DNA from: Euprymna scolopes
Lineage: Eukaryota > Mollusca > Cephalopoda > Sepiida > Sepiolidae
Assembly (NCBI GenBank): GCA_024364805.1
Contig: CM044488.1
Location: 47,075,616 to 47,112,550, forward strand
DNA length: 36,935 nt
Direction: 5' to 3'
The position numbers and the translations under genes were made by a program. This document shows positions 9,765-18,139 of the stretch, piece after piece. The notes beneath the pieces are model-generated. The model did no database searches and had not been told where the DNA came from. It saw only the letters and a program-made list of their open reading frames with translations. The first letter of the stretch is position 1. The number at the start of each line of letters is the position of its first letter.

Positions 9765-10370
9765 TACTCGCAGTGTCTTCATAAAGTTGAACGCGTATGT
9801 TTATGGTCAGTCGAAGGACAGTAATTTTACGTCAAAGATAAGACTATTTCAAGTAAGTTCGCACTCGAGTCGCACGTGCTCTCTTTGGTACAACCGGTAA
9901 TGTTGGTCGGAAATCGACAGAAAAAAAAGAAGAGTTACATCACTCATTGGGTTCGTGACAGTCTCGTATCTTCTGCAGCATTGTATCCAACACCTCAATA
10001 GCACCCCTGTTTGCCATTGTAGATTTATACTACGCAATAAATCGTCAGTGTCTGAGTAAATCAGCTCGTGAACCATTTCTAGTGATATTGCAAGGAGGTT
10101 TTTCATGACGAACAAATTATAATGGAAGCTTAAATGTTGACTGAGCAGTACGTCTCTCGAGAAAAGATGTTGCAGCGATGCCAGAAAATGGCACAGTGAC
10201 AACGATATGTTTTTCGCGTCGAATTCTTGTAAGTACAATCTTTGTAACAAAGGTTTTTCCAGTTTTCCCCGTAGCCTCCAAAAAATGTATACCTCTTGCT
10301 TGATTAAGAATCCTGTTACTGACAGTTTAGTAAGCAATCTGCTGATCCGGAAGTAGCTTTGGTTTAATTT
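9765..10370 (-). pseudogene. Helitron helicase N-terminal half (Walker A and B region), Helitron-1
   Basis: Minus-strand translation (two frames) gives GKTGKTFVTKIVLTRIRR, then VPFSGIAATSFLERRTAQST, FKLPL, TMANRGAIEVLDTMLQKIRD, DFRPTLPVVP, TYLK and LRLTINIRVQLYEDTAS. These are the SF1 helicase motifs of Helitrons in order: motif I (normally GGTGKT, here GKTGKT), motif Ia (ASSGIAATLLxGGRTAHS), motif II (DECTMANRxAIEALDR), motif III (GDFRQTLPVVP) and the LTTNMR motif. The open frame at 9849-10373 is a shadow, not the real frame. Stops and frameshifts make it a pseudogene. Confidence 0.85.
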
Positions 10371-10399
10371 CACTAAGGTATTTTGTCAAATTGATGATA

Positions 10400-10735
10400 T
10401 CGTAGAATGTTTATGGGATAATAAAAATCAAAATTCCTCCTACATTTAAGCGGTTTTGTTTAGATAAACGGTGCGATGTTAAAAACGTTCTGCCCATTAT
10501 TACAAGAGTGTTCTCAATGGCGAAAAGTGCCTGGTTATATATTTCATGATTAAATGTGACCTTGGTGTCAAGTAGTTGCTGTTGAACACGGTGCAAGAAG
10601 ACATAGGGTAAGTCGTTAAGCTATTCGAGCCAGAATGCATTAGGATCACAGATGTGGCACAAGAGCGGAAGTTTAGCAAAAAGGTCTCGTATGCTGGAAC
10701 CATATCGTCATAAAGCAAATTCTACCAAAGTAGAA
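10400..10735 (-). pseudogene. Helitron segment just upstream of the helicase, Helitron-1
   Basis: On the minus strand RDLFAKLPLLCHICDPNAFW is followed by HRVQQQLLDTKVTFNHEIYN, then QALFAIENTLVIMGRTF. Helitron proteins have IRxLFAxIL..C..SDPxxLW, then a stretch ending LTFTxEIFNxALIAIEDxC, just before the helicase. Order, spacing and orientation fit the helicase segment that continues at 10370. The frame from 10596 to 10411 is open; upstream a stop follows the FW motif. Confidence 0.75.
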
Positions 10736-11151
10736 TCCGATCACGAATCATCTTCAACCATACTGAGAAAGAAAATAGGAAAATGGTATGAAAATAGAAA
10801 ACAGTAGTTATCTACATAAATTGATAGATACCTACATAAATAGATGTATAGACACCTAGATAGATAGATAAATAGATAGATGGATATGAATTTGTTCATA
10901 AGCAATACGAGCGTTACCGTAAGAATTCGAGAAAGAAATCAAATTTTCCAGTGATGGAACGTCACTTAGCCACGAAGTATAAAGGGGACATGGCAGTTTA
11001 TGGCGAGGGTTCTGGGGGTTCGGGTTACAAAGTAGCTTAAAAAATAGAAATTAGAGAAGTAATTAGTTAATAATGAGTGTTCACGTTAGATAGGTGGGCT
11101 GTCGAAGATAACCGATAAGGTCTACTGCTGGCCGTTATAGAATTGTAACAC
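10736..11151. other. Unassigned insertion sequence with GATA tract
   Basis: This lies between two Helitron-1 segments, next to the LINE fragment, and is not Helitron. It contains a short (GATA)n tract at about 10857-10885. The 11093-11150 stretch ('gggctgtcgaagataac') is similar to 24942-24998 ('gggctgccgaagataac'), so it is a dispersed repeat of unknown class. Confidence 0.5.
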
Positions 11152-12204
11152 AACATCCTGGGCTCAAGTCTCTTCCTGATTTACATCCATGATCTCCCAA
11201 AACACATACTTAATTCATTCGTTGACATCTATGCTGATGACACGACCATCTACGGCAACACATCAAAGGCCGTAAATGACAAAGCTCTCTCTGATTCCCT
11301 CACCTCTGATCTTGAGCGCGTCGTACAGTGGGGGAAGAGATGGCTGGTTACTTTTAATGCAACTAAAACCAAGCTCCTAACTTTACATCATCAACGCTCT
11401 GTTCCTCATCTAGCATCAATTGAAATGGATGGCTCTCGTCTTGGGGAGGCTTCATGTTTTGACAAGCTCCTGGGTTTGACCTTTACTCCTGATCTGAAAT
11501 GGAACACGTATATAAAGTCTGTTGCCCGGGCCGCTGGGAAAATGGTAAAATCCTTCTACCGCTACAGAAGATATCTCACTACTGATGCAATTCTCTATCT
11601 CTATAAAAGCCAAGTACGTCCAAAGATAGAGTACTGCTGCCACATCTGGGCTGGAGCTTCAAAAAACAGCCTATCCTGCCTTGACAAAGTACAAAATAGA
11701 CTTTGTGGCTTAGTGGGGGGTGCTCTCCTCTCTTCCCTGCAGCCTTTCTCCCACAGAAGAGACGTTGCAAGCCTGTCTTTGTTTTATCGTTATTTCCATG
11801 GTAAGTGCTCATCCGAGCTCCAATCTCTGATCCCCCTCGCCAATCCTTTATGATGAACACCCGTCTAGCTAAAACCACTGTCAGTAATTTCCCTCACTCT
11901 TTTCTGTGCCTAAATCAAAACGTAGATTCCATGAACATAGCTTTTTTTTCTAAGAAGTGCACGCCTGTGGAATTCTCTTCCGTTTGCCTGTTTCCCACCT
12001 GACTACAACTTGGACGTCTTCAAGTCCAACATAAACAAATTCCTGATTAATCGCCCCCTTAAGTAAGACGCTTTCTCAAATTTCCAATACCAACTATTAC
12101 TACGATATTATCCCATTGATTATTGTACACAAAATAACCCTTATCCTCGAGTGGCTTACGGGCCTTGATAAGTGGTGATCCCCATGTAAAAAAACAAAAA
12201 AAAC
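11152..12204 (+). mobile_element. 5'-truncated LINE fragment (RT C-terminal half plus 3' UTR)
   Basis: Translation starts in the middle of a reverse transcriptase: ILGSSLFLIYIHDLPKH, then VDIYADDTTIYGNTSKA with the YADD catalytic box. Then come VQWGKRWLVTFNATKTKLLT, the thumb region KMVKSFYRYRRYLTTDAILY, and QVRPKIEYCCHIWAG. The 11425-11853 frame is open; it then shifts, and the protein ends NKFLINRPLK with a stop at 12064. A 3' UTR ends in an A-rich tail at about 12186-12204. The family is the same as 545-1110 (minus). It is a typical 5'-truncated insertion of the CR1/Jockey group, sitting inside Helitron-1 in the opposite orientation. Endonuclease and the N-terminal part of the RT are missing. 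Confidence 0.88.
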
Positions 12205-12362
12205 AGAAATAATGCAATAATTGTTGCAGCACTTGTTGATATCTTATTAAGTCGGGATCACGGATGATGTCTCTGTCCCTTTGGCTTAGGTGTCAACCGA
12301 AATTGTCTCGAACGATCTCACCACAAGAGGGCGAACCGCTAAAAGGTAACGGGATCATGAAA
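12205..12362. other. Unassigned insert between LINE tail and Helitron-1
   Basis: About 160 bp of balanced composition that is neither LINE nor Helitron. It contains ccacaagagggcg at 12321-12333, a CTCF-like core, discussed separately. Its origin is unclear; an LTR fragment is possible but unsupported. Confidence 0.35.
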
Positions 12363-12580
12363 CAAGGTAAAAGATTGGAATGACACGATTATCCACAATT
12401 CTAAAATCTTCAAAGGCAGTCGACCCTACAAATTTATGCAGAAACAATTTAAGATGGAATAGCTCGTGTTGATTTGGAGAAACAGTGTAAGCTCTTTCCA
12501 AGCTGGTAGTCATCTTACCTCTGGGTATATATCTACGGGTTTACCAACTTTTTGACGGTTTCACATTTTTTTTTATTCCA
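12363..12580 (-). pseudogene. Helitron Rep-to-helicase linker, Helitron-1
   Basis: The minus strand reads WNKKK, then NRQKVGKPVDIYPEVR, then after a frame change ERAYTVSPNQHELFHLKLFL and GSTAFEDFRIVDNRVIP. This matches the Helitron consensus YYTWN..KxxxRRKQGxPVxGYPGV, GRVYTVSPxQxELFYLRLLL and GPTSFxDLRTVNGxxxP. The residues up to the YYTW position lie on the other side of the pearl-like insertion (12581-12998), so that element cut the reading frame at this point. Confidence 0.82.
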
Positions 12581-12871
12581 TCTATAATGTAAATCTCAAC
12601 TGTCTGTTTAAATGTGTGTATGTATGTATGTATGTATGTATGTATGTATGTTTCGCAAAAACTTATCGATATAGGCAAAAGATTCTCACGAGATCGGTAT
12701 CGTTTTAAAGTCCATTAATTTCTTCACCTTCAACTGGGCACTTTTCTACAGGGAGAGGTCGTTCTTTTATCCGATATTTTCGAAAGTCATCCCCTCTTTT
12801 CTATTGACTAGCCTTAATTTAAACATTCGTCACTTCCGTTTGGCGATGGGCGCAACAGCAAAGACGTCACG

Positions 12872-12902
<31 letters not shown>

Positions 12903-12998
12903 CCTGCCTGCCTGCCTACTACCACTTATTTATTTATTTATTTATTTATTTTTGCTCAACACACTCCTCCAAACACCCAGGACACGCCGAGCACCAAG
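12581..12998 (+). mobile_element. Pearl/HINE-like non-autonomous Helitron element inserted in Helitron-1
   Basis: It starts TCTATAATGTAAATCTCAAC followed by 'tgtctgtttaaatgtgtg' and a (TATG)n core (12613-12651). The body is shared by at least five other copies here: 'cacgagatcggtatcgtttt', 'actgggcacttttctaca', 'ccgatattttcgaaagtcat', 'gactagccttaatttaa', then 'cctgcctactac', a T-rich run and 'gctcaacacac'. It ends in a GC-rich stretch where other copies have gggcaacgccgggcacccaagCTAG; here the last bases are degenerate (caccaag). 418 bp, no coding capacity. It splits the Helitron-1 protein near the conserved YYTW position. Confidence 0.82.
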
Positions 12999-13066
12999 TA
13001 TAATATAAAGGTATTTGATGATAGAGTAAAATTTTTGCAAACACGTTTTGAATGCAATTCGAAGAA

Positions 13067-13660
13067 TCATGTTAGACTTGTCTCCTTTGGTGTCTCTGCT
13101 ACTCTAGCTGCGTTTTCATTGGTGAAAAACATTTGTTGGCCGTTTTCTAAGTGCACAGAAAGCTTTTCATTTGCAGGATACATTTCATGAATAGGTAAAC
13201 TTAGTAGTCGCTTAGTTGACTCGCTTTTGCGAAGGTAACGTTCAATCATGTCAAGCAATATTTCATCTCTGGTATTGTTACCAGCTACAGCGAACAAAGC
13301 TGAATCGCAGCCCTTATTTACGTATTTGCAAATGTGCTGGTTACACTTTAGTTAACTCCAGAATTCAACATTTATGTGTGCGTCAAAACTTTCAAATAAC
13401 AATCGGCAATACAGGGTGATCTATCTTATCAATATCTTCATTACCAATCACACCAGTGAAGTCGCCATCATCAGGATACTGATGTTTATACAATTGGCAT
13501 CCGTCAGTATTAGTTTGACTTTCGCGAATAGATTGGCGCGATATTTTTGTTGCATCGTGTTGCAGTTTGAGAATTGCATGGAAATTTTCTGTAACCAGGG
13601 CCGCATGGACCGTGCACCATATGAGGTTTAACTTTCGTGTACAGATTTTTTACAATGCAA
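13067..13660 (-). pseudogene. Helitron Rep domain, second half, Helitron-1
   Basis: On the minus strand MVHGPCG is followed by PCNSQTATRCNKN, then a degraded 'SxDDGDFTGVIGNEDIDKID' stretch, then AHINVEFWS, QHICKYVNKGCDSALFAVAG, LPIHEMYPANEKLSVHLENG and FFTNENAARVAETPK. These are the consecutive blocks after the HUH motif in Helitron Rep: MIHGPCG, C...CTKxYPK, AHINVEFCN, IKYICKYVNKGxD and FPIHExxPxVxxLxVHLENGQxVYFT. The catalytic two-tyrosine block reads H-I-C-K-Y, so the first Tyr seems replaced by His. The 13067-13297 frame is open; stops lie upstream. Confidence 0.88.
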
Positions 13661-13726
13661 GGGATCTGATAACTCGGCTGACTTAATTTTGTAAATGTTA
13701 ATAGACCTTATTTTGTTTCACAGCTA

Positions 13727-14142
13727 GATGAGTATGTGAGCATGCGGAAGTTCTCGTCTTTTTTTACCATTCGATTGTGTCTCGCCGAATTTGATTAGAT
13801 CAATGGGTTTCTGCAATTTCAATCGAAATACTCTAGCTACAATGTCGTGTCGGTGCATTGCAGTCTGGCCATAAAATAATTCCTTTGTAATTTTGTTCCA
13901 TATCGGTAAAGGTCTCCATCAAGTCTTTTCTTAGCATCAATAACTGCACGAAAGCCGTCGGTGGTAGCTGATTCCAATTTGTAATTGAAACTCGGTACGT
14001 AGCTATTATTTTTATGCGGCATATTTTGAAGTTCTAAAAGGAGTTCTAACCTTAAGTCAGTACCAATAGAGTAGTTTCTGGGTGGACCGTTTTCATCAAT
14101 TTGCTTTTCTTTTTTTTTTCTTTTTTTTTTCCTTTTGGGCAA
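13727..14142 (-). pseudogene. Helitron Rep N-terminal part with HUH motif, Helitron-1
   Basis: The frame 14142-13837 is open and reads LRLELLLELQNMPHKNNSYV, then FRAVIDAKKR, matching the LxxLQxMLxxxNxYVxxF...DFxIVIxADKRP block just before Rep. In a second frame MHRHDIVARVFRLKLQK leads, after a deletion of the usual FGExxxxxxxxEWQKRG segment, to ELPHAHILI at about 13740. PHAHIL is the HUH metal-binding motif of rolling-circle replication initiators. A Lys/Arg-rich run (14100-14142) sits at the T-rich plus-strand tract. Dead copy. Confidence 0.85.
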
Positions 14143-14600
14143 CGCAAATTACTGGTGCCTCAAGGCTTGCTGTCGTAGGTCGAGCATGAAGTAAATTTGT
14201 AGAAATTAATGTTCGTCACCTCGGAGGAGAACAGTCAACCAATCCAATTAATAACTTGGCCTTGAACTTTGAAAATCGTCATAAATCCTTCGTCATACTT
14301 ATAATTATAATTGGAACCAAACGATGTTATACGAAATGAACAGTTGGAGCGTCGAATATCCTGAGATTTCCTTGAGATTATATATTTGTACGAGTGAGTA
14401 GAAGCCGTAATGGCTGTGGTGGGTCCCTAAATGCTGATAATTTTTTTTTATTTCTACAACACGTTCATAAAGGTTCTCCAGACCACAATTTTGCATTACA
14501 AAATTGACAAATTTTAAGCATTGGACTTATTTGAGCATCTGCATAAGAAGCATAGTTGCTGTTGAGTACATAATTCAAAGCCATGAACGAGCATCCATTT
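14143..14600 (-). pseudogene. Helitron N-terminal zinc-finger region, Helitron-1
   Basis: Minus-strand frames read ERFSIIKNGCSFMALNYVLN, ICQFCNAKLWSGEPL and TCC, then FRDPPQPLRLLL, DIRRSNCSFRITSFGSN and FKVQGQVINWIG. Helitron N-termini carry a CxxCxAxxxxxE...CC finger, then PPxPLxxLL, then FRxxIRxYNxxxxxTSxG, then FxVxGQVYHxIGSLLP. Order and spacing agree. Frames switch at least twice. The finger probably helps DNA binding in active relatives. Confidence 0.75.
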
Positions 14601-14639
14601 TTGATGATTGAAAAACGCTCTCCGTAAAGCATGCGTATT

Positions 14640-14814
14640 TAAGAGCTTTTACAAGCCTATCTTCTCAGTCATCCAGAGTTTCTACAGCCATAGCATCAAT
14701 AACATCACGTCCCTGTCCTGCCTACCATTATACTGAACCCACGCTTCTACAGCTCTGGCAGCTGCAGTAAAGTCAGCATCCCTTTTCTGCTTACTATTAC
14801 GCTGAGCCTGCGTC
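14640..14814 (-). pseudogene. Possible extreme N-terminus of Helitron-1, cut by an LTR
   Basis: The minus strand reads TQAQRNSKQKRDADFTAAAR and EAWVQYN. A basic, Arg/Lys/Gln-rich N-terminus is common in Helitron proteins. Across the solo LTR (14819-15130) the same strand continues with another basic run, NRRVRNSRQSRKK, at about 15160-15200. Identification is tentative because this region is poorly conserved. Confidence 0.4.
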
Positions 14815-14818
14815 TCTG

Positions 14819-15130
14819 TGTAATCTTATTCAACACGTTGTAGCCTCAGTCACAAAGTAGACAAAATGATATAAAACGATCTTCAACTCGCTTTTCTTTG
14901 TTGTACAAAGACATTTATTTCCTCAGTCTTCCGTCACACGTGACTCCTCATTACGATTGTGGTGTCTCTCACGTGATCGGTCTCCCGAACGTGCTCTCAG
15001 ACATCATCCACGTCTATAACGCGATCCTCTTTTCAAATTTGCTCTCTCCTTTTTATAGTCTTTTTCCTTACTGTCACGTCATTTAGCTCACGTCTCGATA
15101 TTTACATGTAGCCACCCGAGCTACATTACA
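14819..15130 (-). mobile_element. Solo LTR fossil (LTR retrotransposon, family undetermined)
   Basis: 312 bp bounded by the short inverted ends TGTAAT...ATTACA and flanked by a 4-bp direct repeat, tctg, at 14815-14818 and 15131-15134. On the minus strand there is a TATA-like actataaaaagg about a quarter of the way in. A homologous sequence lies on the plus strand at about 26600-26891, which supports a dispersed LTR. No internal retroviral-type genes are found here, so this is a recombined single LTR. It is younger than Helitron-1, which it interrupts. Confidence 0.72.
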
Positions 15131-15762
15131 TCTGGAGCTCTAACAGCTGCAGTAGCTAATTTTTTTTCGTGACTGCCTAGAATTACGAACACGCCTATTT
15201 TTTGTCGATGGTACAACTGTCATTGCCTCTGACTTGCTTCCACTCCAAGTTTTAGGTCCTTGTCTATACTCACAGGTATGTAACGAATATATCGAAGAAG
15301 GGTTATAACTGGGAACCAGTAAATCTTTCCTAACACTATCGAATAATAATAATAATAATAAAGATGCATTGGAAGAACTACAAATAATCGACTGACTCAA
15401 ACAACCTCCATCGATGCCTGCAAAACTCGAAGCCTCGCAATCAACATTCAACTTAAAATCCGGTGATGCTATCTGGGGAAGTCTGGTTCTTTTCACTCAC
15501 TTCCACTGTGACAGGAAAGTTCCACTTCGCCGTTTTCTTGGCATTGAGAAAAGGAGGACAACGGAGATAAGGGCAACCAGTACTGTGCCTAAAAAGCGAA
15601 ATTTCAAAAAATAATTAAGGCAAATAAAAATAGCGAAGAAGCTATGGAACATTTAAGAAAAATGTAAATAATACAGGTTTAAATATATTTTCCAACATTT
15701 AGGCAAGCATGGGAAAGATATTCGCACGTAATGTTAGGCAAACGCAGGGCATTTAATTGTTA
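15131..15762. other. Possible Helitron-1 5' remnant and unassigned sequence
   Basis: The minus-strand frame 15140-15496 is open, with a serine/leucine-rich middle and a basic end nearest Helitron-1. It could be the start of the Helitron protein or a chance frame. A short (AAT)n tract lies at about 15344-15360. From 15600 the sequence joins an AT-rich dispersed repeat ('aacatttaggcaagcatgggaaagatattcgcacg'-like) also seen near 16690 and 26500. Confidence 0.35.
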
Positions 15763-15767
15763 TCTAT

Positions 15768-15798
<31 letters not shown>

Positions 15799-15816
15799 AT
15801 TATCTATTTATCTAGC
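15763..15816. repeat. (TATC)n microsatellite
   Basis: About 13 TATC/TATT units, slightly interrupted. No functional inference. Confidence 0.9.
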
Positions 15817-15893
15817 GGAGTAAACAACAGATTGAATCGTGGGAAACAATAAGCTGAGCGAACGTGCAGATGCAGAAAGGGGTTAAAGGGTAA

Positions 15894-16207
15894 TGTTATG
15901 ACCGGTATCAAACTTGAGTGGCCGATCAAGTTGCACCGGAAAAAATGCGAATAGAGACCGGAATTGTCGTGTCAAGCGTTCCGGTTTGAATAAGCTGAGT
16001 TAAGTTTAGTGATTTGAATTTGAGACACCGAACAAGTAAGACGAGTTGCACAGGTCTCCCCATAAGAGGGCGACTGTTTCCAAATGGACGCAAATAAACG
16101 CCACAAGTCGATTTTACTTCATGCTGCGGAAAACGAGATGCCTGGGAGTGAAATAAACTAATATATAAAGACATACATCGTCTTGTGTCTGTCTTGCATG
16201 CGGAATG
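15894..16207 (+). mobile_element. LTR-like fossil, tentative
   Basis: A balanced-composition block in AT-rich surroundings starts tgttatgaccgg and holds an atatataaag TATA-like box near 16163, followed by a 'catcgtcttgtgtctgtctt' stretch and GC-richer DNA. This is the layout of a U3-R-U5 region, but I could not find matching inverted ends, a target duplication or internal genes. Treat it as a possible old LTR fragment. Confidence 0.3.
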
Positions 16208-17164
16208 TTATATCAGAACCCAGCTCCCCAAGGCGTTGGCGAACCCCCTAGGCAGCGGCCAAAACACGGAAGGCCACGCAGCAACAGACATATCGTTATA
16301 AACGTGACGTGAATTACATGTAATTCAGACGCGCACCCACGAACACTAGATTAGTCACGAGCCGTTAAGAGATTTAGGACACGGGGACAATAGAACGTCA
16401 AATACAGTTAAACAGGCAGTTAGATAAGAACATAAAATATGACAGTAAAAAAAAAAGCAAGGAAAAATTTAACGCAAAAAGATCATAAAAGTTAAGAAAC
16501 CGCGTCATTAAATAAAAGGTGAATAAAAAAAAAGATAGTGGAATGTAAATGAAAAGTGTAAAAAGTTTTAAATATTCTCCCGGTATTGAGATATGAATAA
16601 ACAATAGTGCGACTAAGGGTAATTTCCAGAAATAAGTTAAGGCCAATACAAAATGTATTAATAAGCAACGCGACTTTAACTAGATCTTTGCAGCACTTAG
16701 GTAAGGCATGGAAAGAATACCCGGATGTAAGGTAAAAGAGCCTTTGAGCAAATTTAAGAAAATATTTTTTTTAAGAACCGAAAAGTTAAGTGTCCTGGGG
16801 GTACAAATCACCCCTATTTGAGAACTAAGTAGAATCAACCAGTCCTATGAATACAGCTGGTTTCAGAGACTAAATGGAGACTTGCATACCACGTCTAACC
16901 GCATGCTATGATCTCCTACCTGGCGCTTTTCTGATTTGATATGTGTTCTGGCAGCATAACATTTCTAAAAAGATCCTGGTGACCACCGACTTGACCACTT
17001 CTTGTGTGTCACTTAAGGGTTTTTCTTGTTTAGCGGTAGGGACCGACTCCGTTGGGTGAGTGGTTCCTTAAGCATTGTTTTTGTTTTTATTTTTGTGCCC
17101 CTATTGGGCCAGTTTTTATTAACTGTTGTTATTTTCTATTCTTTTTTTTAGGTAGTCCAGTGTG
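16208..17164. other. Dispersed AT-rich repeat and region upstream of the LINE
   Basis: 16430-16745 shares several words with 26400-26560 and 26890-27180: 'agtggaatgtaaatgaaaa', 'attctcccggtat', 'gtgcgactaagg', 'aacgc', and 'ggaaagaatacccggatgta'. I take this as one dispersed repeat family of unknown class. 16800-17164 is more GC-balanced and may be the LINE 5' UTR. It holds a splice-donor-like ggtgagtg at 17055-17062 and an acceptor-like ttctttttttttag-type tract ending 17151. Confidence 0.45.
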
Positions 17165-18139
17165 AAAACACAACTTATTCAGCCGGCAGGGCTAGGGGAA
17201 ACTAGGCGAAGGCCCCCCTGGTTTCCAAATCGGCGGGTTGGGAAAGGGCACTGGGCCAACACCTAGAGGAGGCAGACCTCTGCCATCATGGGGGACGCCC
17301 CTGGTGTAGGGTCCGAGAAGGGTTTTGGGGTGCCGTCCCGAAGGGCACTCCCAGTTCAAGACGGGAACCCGGGGTTGCTGCCCCATTTGTGAGTTTGGTC
17401 GGTGCGTGTTCGGGGGTCGCCACCCCAAGTTCGGTTGCGGTCGGTAGGGTGACGGCCGCAGGGGTTGCCGCCCCAAAGAGCAACCCAGTACAAGTGCGAG
17501 ATCGAGGGTTGCCACGCCAAAAGGCACCTCCAAGACGGGTACGATCCCAGGAGTCGCCACCCCCAGTGTTTCGCAATGTGAGCAGTCTGGAGGATGTGGC
17601 GGTGGTGGAAGTCACCCTAGAGGAAGATGCAGGCCCCTTCGCAATGCTGATCATGGAGGGAGAGACTCCCTGGAAGACACCTGCAACCGTGGTGGCCTCG
17701 AGCAGGGAGCAGGAGGTGGAGGTCTGGAAATAGTTGGTCATAACCAACCAGATGCCGACCAAATAGAAGAGATATACCGGAAGGCAGTGATGAAAAAGAG
17801 GAGACGACCAGTCAAGCGTTGGTGGGTCCGCGATGAGGAAGCTGCCTCATCGATGCCGCCACCAACACAGACACAATCTGAGACGAACAGCCCCCATAAA
17901 CCAGCAGCAGAAGGGCTAAGAAAAGTCAAATCATTAGACGTGATTCTAGTAGATGGGTGCTCTCCGTGGGTGGGGGGATTAACCAACGCGACGCCAGTCA
18001 GTGCAGTCGATTGGCCAGCCCTCACAGTGAGCGATTCCTCCGATGCCGCCGGGGCAGAAGGTACCAACGGAAAGCCAGTCGTTAGCCGGCACACCCAAAG
18101 ACTCTGACAAGACGACGACAACCTGGGACCGCAAGGACG
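17165..18139 (+). pseudogene. LINE-A: 5' region and N-terminal part of ORF1
   Basis: The start codon at 17287 (MGDAPGVG) lies in a sequence, 'actgggccaacacctagaggaggcagacctctg', that recurs at 22448-22490 before another MGDAPGVG. So this is the true ORF1 start of a LINE family. The frame is then damaged: a long open frame without the first codons runs 17389-17733, and another 17787-18107. The N-terminal part is proline/valine/glycine-rich and built on GVATP/GVAAP-like repeats, followed by an acidic stretch (VAVVEVTLEEDAGPFAM). No enzymatic domain is expected here. In zinc-knuckle LINEs ORF1 is an RNA-binding nucleoprotein. Confidence 0.7.
17325..17575 (+). repeat. Degenerate ~40-60 bp minisatellite in the LINE ORF1 N-terminus
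   Basis: The word ggggtcgccaccccaa and variants (ggggttgccgccccaaa, gggttgccacgccaaaa, ggagtcgccaccccc, gggttgctgcccc, ggggtgccgtcccg) recur about six times. They encode short Gly-Val-Ala-Thr-Pro-like blocks. The homologous position in LINE-B (22530-22680) has ggggtaccacacccggt-type repeats encoding Gly-Val-Pro-His-Pro-Val. Confidence 0.75.

Noticed and set aside
9849-10373. 174-residue open frame on the minus strand
   Set aside because: It is one of the longest open frames, but the recognisable Helitron helicase motifs lie in other minus-strand frames across the same stretch, so it is a shadow frame.
13374-13631. Plus-strand 85-residue frame
   Set aside because: It lies antisense to the Helitron Rep remnant, which has multiple family motifs in order.
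17192-17762. Minus-strand open frames of 122 and 158 residues
   Set aside because: Antisense of the GC-rich minisatellite in the LINE ORF1 start; repetitive proline/threonine content and no domain.
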